17,348 bases of DNA from VFMC01 sp044359565. Its GTDB lineage: Bacteria; Actinomycetota; Acidimicrobiia; Acidimicrobiales; Ilumatobacteraceae. Made by a program: the position numbers and the translations under genes. Below, in pieces: positions 7,184 to 13,800 of this stretch. A model generated the notes under the pieces. That model searched no databases and had not been told where the DNA came from. It saw nothing but the letters and a program-made list of their open reading frames with translations. The stretch spans positions 1 through 17,348 of the forward strand of contig JBIKLX010000053.1 in assembly GCA_044359565.1 (NCBI GenBank). The letters run 5' to 3'. How positions within the stretch are numbered: the stretch's first letter is position 1; the number at the start of each line of letters is the position of its first letter.

Positions 7184-8203
7184 ATGCGAATCGGTGTTGT
7201 CGGAGCCACGGGCCAGGTGGGCGCAGTGATGCGTGACCTGCTGGTCGAGCGTCATTTCCCCATCGACGAAGTGCGGTTCTTCGCCTCGGCCCGTTCGGCG
7301 GGTTCCACGCTGCCGTGGAAGGGCGGTGAGATCGTGGTGGAGGATGCATCCACCGCCGATCCGTCGGGCCTCGACATCGCCCTGTTCTCGTCGGGCGCCA
7401 CCAGTTCGAAAGAGCTCGCCCCCAGGTTTGCTGCCGCCGGTGTCACCGTCATCGACAACTCGTCGGCGTGGCGGATGGACCCCGATGTGCCGCTCATCGT
7501 CAGCGAGGTGAACCCCGGCGAGATCACCAACGCGCGCAAGGGCATCATCGCCAACCCCAACTGCACCACGATGGCGGCGATGCCGGTGCTGAAGCCGCTG
7601 CACGACGAGGCCGGTCTGCTGCGCATCGTCGCCAGCACCTATCAGGCCGTCAGCGGTGGCGGTCTGGCCGGCGTCGACGAGCTCGACAAGCAGGCCCGCG
7701 AAGTGGTCGACCACGCCCGGGCGCTGGCCTACGACGGCGATGCCGTCGTGTTTCCCGCGCCCACCAAGTTCGCCAAGGCCATTGCGTTCAACGTGCTGCC
7801 CTACGCGGGCAAGTACGTCGACGACGGCTCGTTCGAGACCGACGAAGAGCAGAAGTTGCGCAACGAGAGTCGCAAGATCCTGGGCATCCCCGATCTGCGC
7901 GTCAGCGGCACCTGCGTGCGTGTGCCGGTGTTCACCGGGCACTCGCTCAGCATCAACGCCGAGTTCGCCCGTCCGCTCAGCGTGGCCCGCGCCACCGAAC
8001 TGCTGGCGGCTGCCCCCGGTGTGGCGCTGATGGACGTTCCCACGCCGCTCGACGCGGCCGGTAAGGACCCCTGCTACGTGGGGCGCATCCGGCACGACTC
8101 GAGCGTCGACGACGGCCGTGGCCTGGTGCTGTTCCTCAGCAACGACAACCTCCGCAAGGGTGCCGCGCTGAACGCGGTGCAGATCGCCGAACTCTTCCTC
8201 TGA
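7184..8203 (+). CDS. asd: Aspartate-semialdehyde dehydrogenase
   Basis: A 339-residue enzyme that reduces aspartyl phosphate to aspartate semialdehyde with NADPH, the step after aspartate kinase. The N-terminal nucleotide-binding motif is VVGATGQVG (residues 5-13). The active-site Cys127 is in ANPNCTTM, with Gln154 in STYQAVSGGG. Arg246 and His253 lie in RVPVFTGHS, the substrate-binding and general-base region. Length and motifs match the bacterial NADP-dependent family throughout and nothing is missing. The start at 7184 gives the family N-terminus MRIGVVGATG; an ATG two codons earlier is possible. It ends at a convergent junction containing two copies of the palindromic repeat. Confidence 0.96.
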   Translation: MRIGVVGATGQVGAVMRDLLVERHFPIDEVRFFASARSAGSTLPWKGGEIVVEDASTADPSGLDIALFSSGATSSKELAPRFAAAGVTVIDNSSAWRMDPDVPLIVSEVNPGEITNARKGIIANPNCTTMAAMPVLKPLHDEAGLLRIVASTYQAVSGGGLAGVDELDKQAREVVDHARALAYDGDAVVFPAPTKFAKAIAFNVLPYAGKYVDDGSFETDEEQKLRNESRKILGIPDLRVSGTCVRVPVFTGHSLSINAEFARPLSVARATELLAAAPGVALMDVPTPLDAAGKDPCYVGRIRHDSSVDDGRGLVLFLSNDNLRKGAALNAVQIAELFL

Positions 8204-8222
8204 TCCCGGCCCGCGTCGGCGG

Positions 8223-8265
8223 GCGATGAGCAACAGGTGCGCCTGCTGCGCATGTTGCTCATCGC
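8223..8265. repeat. Palindromic intergenic repeat, copy B
   Basis: Perfect 12-bp arms GCGATGAGCAAC (8223-8234) and GTTGCTCATCGC (8254-8265) enclose TGCGC-CTGCT-GCGCA (8238-8252). It lies 19 bp after the asd stop, in the convergent gap with mazG, 19 bp from copy C. Confidence 0.85.
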
Positions 8266-8284
8266 GAGGCGGAGGCTCCGGGCT

Positions 8285-8327
8285 GCGATGAGCATCCGGT
8301 GCGCCAGGTGCGCATCTTGCTCATCGC
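8285..8327. repeat. Palindromic intergenic repeat, copy C
   Basis: Arms GCGATGAGCA (8285-8294) and TGCTCATCGC (8318-8327) enclose TGCGC-CAGGT-GCGCA (8300-8314). The inner sequence CCGGTGCGCCAGGTGCGCA is identical to the minus strand of copy A, so A and C are inverted relative to each other. Confidence 0.85.
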
Positions 8328-8354
8328 GCCGGGTGGGGCGCTGGGTGGCGGGGG

Positions 8355-8636
8355 TCAGGGGCAGGCGCAGGGGCTGGCGGCGCAGCGGGGGCAACCCGCC
8401 GCGTAGCGCTGCACGGCCGTGGCCAGGTCGATGCCCATCTGGTTGGCCAGCGAGGCCACCCAGGCGATGACGTCGCCGAACTCGTGCTCCTGCTGGGCCG
8501 GCGTGCCCTTGCGCACCGCCTGCGCCAACTCGCCGATCTCCTCGGCCAGCCAGGCGACGGTGGACGGAACCCCGCGGGCCCGGTCGCGAGCGCCGTACGT
8601 CTGCTCGATGACCTGCTGGAATGCCGCAAGATCCAT
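8355..8636 (-). CDS. MazG-like nucleotide pyrophosphohydrolase
   Basis: A 93-residue protein of the small MazG/all-alpha NTP pyrophosphohydrolase type, which hydrolyses (often non-canonical) NTPs to NMP and pyrophosphate. The metal-binding signature is visible as WLAEEIGELAQAV with the later HEFGDVIAWVASLAN (the E-x-x-E plus E-x-x-D pattern). The C-terminus ends GCPRCAASPCACP, four cysteines spaced like a zinc knuckle, as in some archaeal and actinobacterial members. I chose the ATG at 8636 because a longer frame would translate through tRNA-Pro. Only one base separates the tRNA CCA from this ATG and there is no Shine-Dalgarno, so translation probably depends on tRNA processing or a leaderless RNA. 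It is last in a minus-strand run starting at arsA1. Confidence 0.88.
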   Translation of the reverse strand: MDLAAFQQVIEQTYGARDRARGVPSTVAWLAEEIGELAQAVRKGTPAQQEHEFGDVIAWVASLANQMGIDLATAVQRYAAGCPRCAASPCACP

Positions 8637-8637
8637 G

Positions 8638-8715
8638 TGGTCGGGGTGGGGAGATTCGAACTCCCGGCCTCCACGTCCCGAACGTGGCGCGCTAACCAAG
8701 CTGCGCTACACCCCG
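8638..8715 (-). tRNA. tRNA-Pro (anticodon CGG), CCA encoded
   Basis: On the minus strand a 78-nt cloverleaf can be drawn. The acceptor arm CGGGGTG pairs with CACCCCG, the D stem is GCGC/GCGC, the anticodon stem is CCACG/CGTGG with loop TTCGGGA (anticodon CGG), the T arm is GGGAG-TTCGAAT-CTCCC, the discriminator is A, and CCA is encoded. The anticodon reads CCG proline codons. The 5' end is 17 bp after the receiver-gene stop and the 3' end is 1 nt before the mazG ATG. Confidence 0.97.
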
Positions 8716-8732
8716 ATTGGTGCGCAGCGACT

Positions 8733-9182
8733 CTATCCGGCCGCTACCGCTTCCGCATCCTCGACATCGGCCGGTTCGGTGTCGGCCGTGCCGGTATCGA
8801 GGCCGGCGTCGGGGGCAGGCGGATGGAGCACGGCATGCACCGAGCGCTGCAGGCGCAGAGCGTCGAGCGGCTTCACCAGCCAGGCATCGGCTGCGCTGCG
8901 CTTGGCCAGGTGCAGGTCGGCCTGACGGTCGAGCAGCATCAGGATGGGCACGTGCGGTGCCTGGCCCGAGCTCTCGTCGAGGCGCAGGGCCATGGCGACG
9001 GCCATACCGCCCATCGAGCCGATCTGCAGGTCGAGGATGGCGATGTCGGGGGTGCGGGCCTTCACCACACCTGCCACGTCGCGGCCATTGCGGCAGACGG
9101 TGAACGAGGTGTCGGGGCCTGAGAGGGCGGCAACGACGTCGTCGAGGACGAAGTCGGCGTCGGTGGCGACGAGGATGTGCAC
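8733..9182 (-). CDS. Stand-alone response-regulator receiver-domain protein
   Basis: A 149-residue CheY-like protein with no output domain. Asp8 and Asp10 in TDADF are the acidic pocket, Asp51 in AILDLQIG is the predicted phosphoacceptor, and Lys104 in WLVKPLD is the conserved lysine. The usual Thr/Ser after strand 4 is missing: the segment reads VPILMLLDRQAD, so the phosphorylation switch may be altered. After the fold (about residue 120) comes a Pro/Asp/Glu/Ala-rich acidic tail of ~28 residues. No histidine kinase is nearby. The GTG at 9182 has a TAGCCT element 6 nt upstream that overlaps the arsA2 stop codon, so it may be transcribed both from arsA and from its own promoter. The partner is unknown. 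Confidence 0.85.
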   Translation of the reverse strand: MHILVATDADFVLDDVVAALSGPDTSFTVCRNGRDVAGVVKARTPDIAILDLQIGSMGGMAVAMALRLDESSGQAPHVPILMLLDRQADLHLAKRSAADAWLVKPLDALRLQRSVHAVLHPPAPDAGLDTGTADTEPADVEDAEAVAAG

Positions 9183-9188
9183 GAGCGC

Positions 9189-9194
9189 AGGCTA
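9189..9194 (-). promoter_or_regulatory. Leaderless-type -10 element of the receiver gene, overlapping the arsA2 stop
   Basis: TAGCCT on the minus strand lies 6 nt before the GTG at 9182. Its first three bases are the TAG stop of arsA2. No Shine-Dalgarno is present in the 9-nt gap between the genes. Confidence 0.5.
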
Positions 9195-10271
9195 CCCGGC
9201 GGCTCGGGTCGCGTCGAAGAGCAGGGCGCGGATTGCGTGCAGCGCCTCGAGGTCGTGCACGTCGCCGGCCAGCAGCGGCACCCATGCGACCGGGGCGTCG
9301 CCCACCCGCGCCGTGAGGTCGGCGATCTGGATGCGCTCGGCGGCGGCCAACGCGTTGAGCTCGTCGAGATTGGCCCACAGCGCGGCGTCGGCCGCACGGC
9401 GCCGCACGGCCGGCGTGCCGAAGTCGGGGGTGCAGCGGTTCACCACCAGCGCCGCCACGTCGAGCGACGACTCGCGCAGCCGGTCGGCGAAGAACGCCGC
9501 CTCGTCGGCCGTGTCGCGGCGCGGCGAGGCGACGAGCACGAACCGGGTGGTCGAGGCGCGCAGCAGCTCGGTCACCTCGTCGGCGCGCTGGCGAAAGCCG
9601 GTCTCCATGCCGTCGAAGGCCTGGAAGAACGCGATCGCATCGGCCAGCACCTCGCCGCCCACCACCTTGCCGATGCTGCGCAGCACCGGTTGAGCGGCCA
9701 CGTTCAGCACCTTCAGCCCGCGGCGGGTGGGCAGCATCAGCAGCCGGAACAGCGGGTGGTCGAGGAACCGCGAGAGGGTGCCGGGAGCGTCGAGGAAGTC
9801 GAGCGCGTGGCGGCTCGGTGGCGTGTCGACCACCACCACGTCGAACCGCGGGTCGCTGTGCAGGGCGTGCAGACGCTCGGCGGCCATGTACTCCTGGGTG
9901 CCGCTCAGGGCGCCGGCGATGTTGCGGTAGAAGCGGTTGGCCAGGATGCGCTCGGCCTGGTCGGGTGTGTGGGCGTTGGTCCGCACGATGCCGTCGAACG
10001 TGGCCGCGGTGTCGAGCATGGTGGCCCACAGTTCTCCGTCGCCCGCGGCGCTGTCGAGCACGAGCCGGGTCGGCTCATTGCTCAGCCCGTCGGGCAGGCC
10101 CAACGCGTCGGCCAAGCGGCGGGCCGGGTCGATGGTGACCACCACCACCCGGCGGCCGCGAGCCGCCAGTTCCAGGCCCAGCGCGGCGGCGGTGGTGGTC
10201 TTGCCCACTCCGCCAGAACCGCAACACACCACCACGTCGGCTCCGGCGAGGACCGTGGCGAGGTCGCTCAT
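9192..10271 (-). CDS. ArsA/Get3-family ATPase, second subunit (arsA2)
   Basis: A 359-residue P-loop ATPase of the ArsA/Get3 (SIMIBI) class. The Walker A region is CCGSGGVGKTTTAAALGLELA (GSGGVGKTT at 18-26), followed by VVTIDPARRLADALGL and VVVDTPPSRHALDFLDAP, which are typical of bacterial ArsA-like proteins. The lysine that gives deviant Walker A proteins (KGGVGKT) their trans-acting contact is Ser here. No arsenite-binding cysteine cluster or tail-anchored-protein groove can be identified by eye, so arsenic resistance should not be assumed. Its ATG overlaps the arsA1 stop in ATGA, indicating translational coupling and a heteromeric complex. M. tuberculosis Rv3679-Rv3680 is the comparable pair known to me, linked to glycerol and nitric oxide tolerance. 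Confidence 0.9.
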   Translation of the reverse strand: MSDLATVLAGADVVVCCGSGGVGKTTTAAALGLELAARGRRVVVVTIDPARRLADALGLPDGLSNEPTRLVLDSAAGDGELWATMLDTAATFDGIVRTNAHTPDQAERILANRFYRNIAGALSGTQEYMAAERLHALHSDPRFDVVVVDTPPSRHALDFLDAPGTLSRFLDHPLFRLLMLPTRRGLKVLNVAAQPVLRSIGKVVGGEVLADAIAFFQAFDGMETGFRQRADEVTELLRASTTRFVLVASPRRDTADEAAFFADRLRESSLDVAALVVNRCTPDFGTPAVRRRAADAALWANLDELNALAAAERIQIADLTARVGDAPVAWVPLLAGDVHDLEALHAIRALLFDATRAAG

Positions 10272-11116
10272 CGCAGCCCGGCCGCGAGTTCGTCGATGTG
10301 ATGCGCCTCGAGGCCCGCGGCGACCAGGTGGGGGAGGTGAATCTGGGGGAGGGCCAGCAGGTCGGACAGGCGCTCGATCTCGGCGGCGTGCAGTGCCCGA
10401 CGGCTGGTGCGGTAGCGCGCCGCAGCAGCCAGCGTCGGGTCGGTGTCGGCGGACACCGCCAGCGGCGGGCCTGCGTCGACCCCATTCACCACCACTGGCC
10501 CCAGTTGCACGCCCACCCGGTCCTCGAGCGCGAAGGCGGTGTCGATGAGTTCGTTCACCGGCGTGGTCTCGGGGAGCGTGACCAGCACCACCTGGCAGCG
10601 GGCCGGATCGGCCAGCATCTCGAGCACCTCCGTGGCCTGGGTGCGGATGGGCCCGGCGCGCACGGTGTCGAGCAGGCTGCGCGCCGACAGCAGGAACGTG
10701 ATGGCGTGACCGGCAGCCGGGCCGTCGACCAGGACGAGGTCGTACTGGTCGCTGCGCTCGAGTTGCTTCAGCTTGCCGAGCACGACGATGTCGTCGATGC
10801 CCGGCGCTGCGGTGGACACGACGTCGATCACGCCGCTGGTCGACAACCGCTTGGCCACCCGCGCCAGTCCATGCGTATCGAGGTACTCGGCCAGCGCATC
10901 GGACGCCGTGAGGCCCAGCGTGGGGATGTCGCCCACCAGCGTCTGCAGCTGCGGTTTGCCGTCGAGTTCCACCACCAGAACCCGCAGCCCGATTTCACAT
11001 GCGGCGCGGGCCAGAACTGCGGTTACCGTGGTCTTCCCGACACCACCCTTGCCTGCGACGACGATCAGCCGGGTGGCGCTCAGGAACTCACCTGGATCGA
11101 GGCGCTTCGGAGGCAC
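10268..11116 (-). CDS. ArsA/Get3-family ATPase, first subunit (arsA1)
   Basis: A 282-residue P-loop ATPase. The deviant Walker A is intact, AGKGGVGKTTVTAVLA (GKGGVGKTT at 22-30). LVVELDGKPQLQTLVG and LVLVDGPAAGHAITFLLS correspond to the switch and Walker B regions. Family members dimerise around two nucleotides, each supplying a signature lysine to its partner. Here arsA1 supplies one and arsA2 does not. It overlaps arsA2 by 4 bp. The GTG at 11116 is preceded on the minus strand by TAGTCT at 8 nt and by no Shine-Dalgarno. That hexamer lies inside the first codons of the divergent NfeD-like gene, 2 bp away. A role in membrane-protein handling or stress tolerance is inferred from the mycobacterial pair only. 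Confidence 0.9.
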   Translation of the reverse strand: MPPKRLDPGEFLSATRLIVVAGKGGVGKTTVTAVLARAACEIGLRVLVVELDGKPQLQTLVGDIPTLGLTASDALAEYLDTHGLARVAKRLSTSGVIDVVSTAAPGIDDIVVLGKLKQLERSDQYDLVLVDGPAAGHAITFLLSARSLLDTVRAGPIRTQATEVLEMLADPARCQVVLVTLPETTPVNELIDTAFALEDRVGVQLGPVVVNGVDAGPPLAVSADTDPTLAAAARYRTSRRALHAAEIERLSDLLALPQIHLPHLVAAGLEAHHIDELAAGLR

Positions 11117-11118
11117 GT

Positions 11119-12504
11119 GTGCGCAGACTAGTCATGGCGGTCGTGGTCGCCCCCCTCGTGGCGGCCATCGGCCTGGCCCTGTCGGGTTCGGCGTCGGCGT
11201 CGGTTCCCCCCACCGAGCCGGTACCGGTCGACACCGGCAGCGCCACCGACGAGTCGCTGCCACCGGTCGACGTGCTGCAGGTGACCGGTTTGTTCGACGG
11301 TGTGGTCATCGACGCCATCGACTCCGCCATCGACCGGGCGATCGCCAACGGCTCGCAGGCGCTCATCTTGCAGATCAACACCGGCGGCGAGGTGGCCTCG
11401 GCCGCCGACATGCGCCGGCTCATCGAACGGGTTGCCACCGCGCCACTACCCATCGGCATCTGGATCGGGCCGTCGGGCAGCGCCCGCATCTACGGCCTGC
11501 CCGCCCAGTTGATGGCGGTCGCCGACGTCACCGCCATGGTCAGCGGCAGCCGCATGGGCTACACGGGTCGCATGATCCAGGTGAACGGCGAGCAGCTCAC
11601 GTTCGGCGCCGCCGACGACCGGCTGCGCAACGGGTCGCTCAGCTTCCAGGAGGCCCGCACCCTGGGTGCGCTGAAGCTCGACACCACCGACCTCGGTGTG
11701 CCCACGATCCGCAGCATGGTGCTGGCGATGGACGGCGTCGAGGCCGATGGGGTGGTGCTGAACACCGCCACCGATCAGGTGAACGACGAGGGCCAGGCGC
11801 AGAAGACGCTCACCACGGTGCGCTTCTCGAAGCTCACCTTCGGCAACCAGATGATGCACACGGTGGCCAGCCCGCCGGTGGCCTACCTGCTGTTCGTCAT
11901 CGGCATGGCGCTGCTCGTGTTCGAACTGTTCACCGCCGGTGTCGGCGTGGCCGGCGTGGTGGGCGCGGTGTGCGCGTTCCTGGGCTGCTTCGGCCTGGCC
12001 GAACTGCCGGCCCGCGGCTGGGCCGTGGCCCTGCTCGTGCTGGCGATGGTGGCCTTCGCCATCGACGTGCAGGTGGGTATCCCTCGGTTCTGGACCGGTG
12101 TGGGTATCGCGCTCACCGCGGTGGGCAGCCTGTGGCTGTTCGAGCCGCTGGCCGGGACGAGCCTGCGACTCGGTTGGCTCACCCTGCTGGTGGGCATCGG
12201 TGGGTGCGCGCTCACGTTCATCGTCGGTATGCCGTCGATGGTGCGCACGCGGTTCGCCACACCCACGATCGGCCGCGAGTGGATGATCGGCTCGATGGGT
12301 GCCGCCGTGGGCGACATCGACCCGGATGGCGTGGTGCTGGTGGAGGGCTCGCGTTGGCGAGCGCGCACCAACCGAGCCACACCGGTGAAGAACGGCGACC
12401 GGGTGCGCGTGGTGGCCATCGACGGCGTCACCCTCGAAGTCGAGCCCGAAGAGGGTGCGGCGCGCGACTACCGCGAACAGCGCCGCTCGGCCACCACCGA
12501 CTGA
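11119..12504 (+). CDS. NfeD-like membrane protein with ClpP-type (SppA-like) N-terminal domain
   Basis: A 461-residue protein. A signal peptide (about 1-28, ending ASAS) precedes an extracytoplasmic ClpP/crotonase-like domain: LQVTGLFDGVVIDAIDSAI, LILQINTGGEVAS and GPSGSARIYGLPAQLMAVADVTAM. About five membrane segments follow (roughly 275-405). It ends with an OB-fold NfeD C-terminal domain containing EGSRWRARTNRATPVKNGDRVRVVAIDG. Full-length NfeD proteins pair with stomatin-type proteins and the N-terminal domain is often a Ser/Lys protease. Here the position aligning with the usual SAG serine appears to be Tyr125, so it may not be proteolytic. The GTG at 11119 is chosen for its GGAGG (11109-11113) at 5 nt and because it restores MRRLVM before the hydrophobic signal. 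It is divergent from arsA1 by 2 bp. Confidence 0.85.
   Translation: MRRLVMAVVVAPLVAAIGLALSGSASASVPPTEPVPVDTGSATDESLPPVDVLQVTGLFDGVVIDAIDSAIDRAIANGSQALILQINTGGEVASAADMRRLIERVATAPLPIGIWIGPSGSARIYGLPAQLMAVADVTAMVSGSRMGYTGRMIQVNGEQLTFGAADDRLRNGSLSFQEARTLGALKLDTTDLGVPTIRSMVLAMDGVEADGVVLNTATDQVNDEGQAQKTLTTVRFSKLTFGNQMMHTVASPPVAYLLFVIGMALLVFELFTAGVGVAGVVGAVCAFLGCFGLAELPARGWAVALLVLAMVAFAIDVQVGIPRFWTGVGIALTAVGSLWLFEPLAGTSLRLGWLTLLVGIGGCALTFIVGMPSMVRTRFATPTIGREWMIGSMGAAVGDIDPDGVVLVEGSRWRARTNRATPVKNGDRVRVVAIDGVTLEVEPEEGAARDYREQRRSATTD
11125..11130 (-). promoter_or_regulatory. Leaderless-type -10 element of arsA1, inside the NfeD-like gene
   Basis: TAGTCT on the minus strand lies 8 nt before the arsA1 GTG at 11116 and within codons 3-4 of the divergent gene. 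Conversely, the Shine-Dalgarno of the divergent gene (GGAGG, 11109-11113) lies in arsA1 codons 2-3. Confidence 0.45.
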
Positions 12505-12732
12505 GCGCTCTGCGTGCAGGGCACACGTGCCGAACGCGTGCGTCTCATGTTGCCGACCGGAGCGCGCATCGCGAAGCCCCTTGCCCGGCACGTCTCCACG
12601 CGTTTCTCAGCGGAGAAATCTCGCGAGCCGAAACCGTTCTCGCCAGCGGATCCGTGCGAGTTGGCCTCTCTTGAGCACGCCCCCTACCGGCACCTATGCA
12701 ACACGCCAGACAGCGCCGCCGACCGCTCCGCA
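12505..12732. other. Intergenic region at the core/accessory boundary, no gene recognised
   Basis: After the NfeD-like stop no coding sequence is convincing on either strand. A plus frame of 85 codons from 12514 has no recognisable motif and runs through the repeat downstream. A 6-bp hairpin TTTCTC-AGCG-GAGAAA is at 12603-12618, without a T tract. CCCCCTACCGG at 12680-12690 is a partial match to the 17-bp motif of the accessory array. Base composition drops here toward that of the accessory genes. Confidence 0.5.
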
Positions 12733-12794
12733 GCCGTCGTTATGCGCTCCTCGAGGCAGCTGACCGGATAGCGCCTATCGGCAGTTCGGCGCTA
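12733..12794. repeat. Gene-end repeat, copy X (62 bp)
   Basis: It begins GCCGTCGTTATGCGCTCC and ends CGGCGCTA, where CTA is the complement of the TAG stop of the minus-strand ORF ending at 12792. Copy Y at 13801-13861 matches at 19 of the first 21 bases and through most of the last ~24. It contains TAGCGCC (12769-12775) and GGCGCTA (12788-12794) as a 7-bp inverted repeat with a 12-nt loop. Confidence 0.6.
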
Positions 12795-12989
12795 CCAGTA
12801 CCCAGGTTTGCAGTCCTCAGCGTCGACCGTGCGAAGGTCCCTGCTCGCGAGGGCAAGCCACAGTCCTCGAACCTCCGATCGTGAAACGGCTTGCATGTGG
12901 CGGGGTTCGTTCCCGTCGAGATGCTCCAACGACAGTCCGCCTGACGGGAACGCACCGAGGCTCCAACCGCTCTCGTGTGTGAGGCTCAC
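12792..12989 (-). CDS. Small hypothetical protein, possibly a 5'-degraded gene
   Basis: From the GTG at 12989 this gives 65 residues: it reads SLTHESGWSLGAFPSGG, then LEHLDGNEPRHMQAVSR, and ends EDCKPGYW. The composition is protein-like and acidic/aromatic, but I do not recognise the family. The same frame stays open and coding-like further upstream, through KQDDVLAELDGQVDDEHPDV, back to the TAG stop of the GNAT gene at 13134-13136, with no ATG, and no Shine-Dalgarno precedes the GTG. It may therefore be the 3' part of a longer gene that lost its start, or a gene starting at an unusual codon. Its stop codon forms the end of repeat X. Minus-strand orientation matches the rest of the array. Confidence 0.5.
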   Translation of the reverse strand: MSLTHESGWSLGAFPSGGLSLEHLDGNEPRHMQAVSRSEVRGLWLALASRDLRTVDAEDCKPGYW

Positions 12990-13133
12990 ATCCGGGTGCT
13001 CGTCGTCGACCTGGCCGTCGAGTTCAGCGAGTACGTCGTCCTGCTTCTGGCCTGCCGCGGCCCGAGTCTCACAGATGGGGCGAGCGCGAACGGCACGTAT
13101 GCGCGTGTCGGTCCACCAGAGGCCTGATCCGGT

Positions 13134-13628
13134 CTAGGGCAAGCCTGGATCATGAAGAGTGTGCATGAGGATCTCAAAGCCGCAGGCGCGGTAGAAGCTC
13201 ATGGCCTGGTCGTTCGCCGACAGGGTAGCGACGGTGAGCCATCCGGCGCCTTGTTCGATCGAGATCTGCCGGATGTAAGCCACGATCGCTCGACCGACTC
13301 CTCGGGCCCGCCAACTCTCCACCACAAACAGGTCGCCGATGACGATCCCGTTTGGATCGCGCTCCAGTGGATCGTGCTCCCAGTACCAGGAGGCAAAACC
13401 GGCGACCTCGGCGCCAACCTCCGCGACGACCACCTCACCGTTTGCGTCGGCGACCTCAGCGCGCAGTTTGGCCACATAGGCCTCAGTCATTTGGGCGCCG
13501 GGTACGCGACTTGGCCTTAGGTGACGTTCGAACTCCTGGAGTGCGGCATTCAGGCTATGCACCGCTGGAAGGTCCGCCTCGACCATGGGCCGCACAAACG
13601 GGGTCGCGGTCGGATGACTGCCTTGCAT
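13134..13628 (-). CDS. GNAT-family N-acetyltransferase
   Basis: A 164-residue acetyl-CoA-dependent N-acetyltransferase. FVRPMVEADLPAVHSLN is the typical GNAT beginning. The acetyl-CoA pyrophosphate loop (motif A) is VVESWRARGVGRAIVAYI, with R-A-R-G-V-G matching R/Q-x-x-G-x-G/A. Motif B is WLTVATLSANDQAMSFYRACGFE, with the conserved N, A and FY. The acceptor is unknown; such enzymes modify antibiotics, polyamines, peptides or proteins. I chose the ATG at 13628 because AGGAGG (complement of 13639-13644) lies 10 nt upstream and the fold begins here. A longer frame to 13835 adds an unrelated Arg-rich segment. It is a member of the one-orientation accessory array. Confidence 0.85.
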   Translation of the reverse strand: MQGSHPTATPFVRPMVEADLPAVHSLNAALQEFERHLRPSRVPGAQMTEAYVAKLRAEVADANGEVVVAEVGAEVAGFASWYWEHDPLERDPNGIVIGDLFVVESWRARGVGRAIVAYIRQISIEQGAGWLTVATLSANDQAMSFYRACGFEILMHTLHDPGLP

Positions 13629-13800
13629 GGCGCGGGTTCCTCCTGGACTCGGCGTGTGGATCGTAGCCCGGCAACGGACACAAGTCCTCGCCATCACCGG
13701 TCGGCCGGAACCCGCCTTGGCCGCAGGAGGCTGCAAGCCCTTCGACGTGATCCTCCGCCGATCATTCCCCACCCAGCGATGCCTATTGCCGGCTCGTGGC

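Noticed and set aside
8223..8327. CRISPR array
   Set aside because: Only two adjacent copies, each itself a complete palindrome, with a 19-bp gap; the third copy is 4.5 kb away and no cas genes are present.
8355..8699. Longer MazG start encoding an N-terminal extension
   Set aside because: The extension (REFESPHPDH type) is the translated tRNA-Pro sequence, a common misannotation.
10268..10274. GCGATGAGC resembling the palindrome arm
   Set aside because: It is the ATGA overlap between arsA1 and arsA2 with no inverted partner.
9192..11116. Arsenite efflux pump ATPases
   Set aside because: There is no arsB, arsR or arsC nearby and no visible arsenite-binding Cys set; family membership alone does not support resistance.
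12696..12745. Canonical integron attC (ATGCAAC ... GTTATGC)
   Set aside because: The two ends are not complementary enough, the interior has no good stem, and the pattern does not recur at other junctions.
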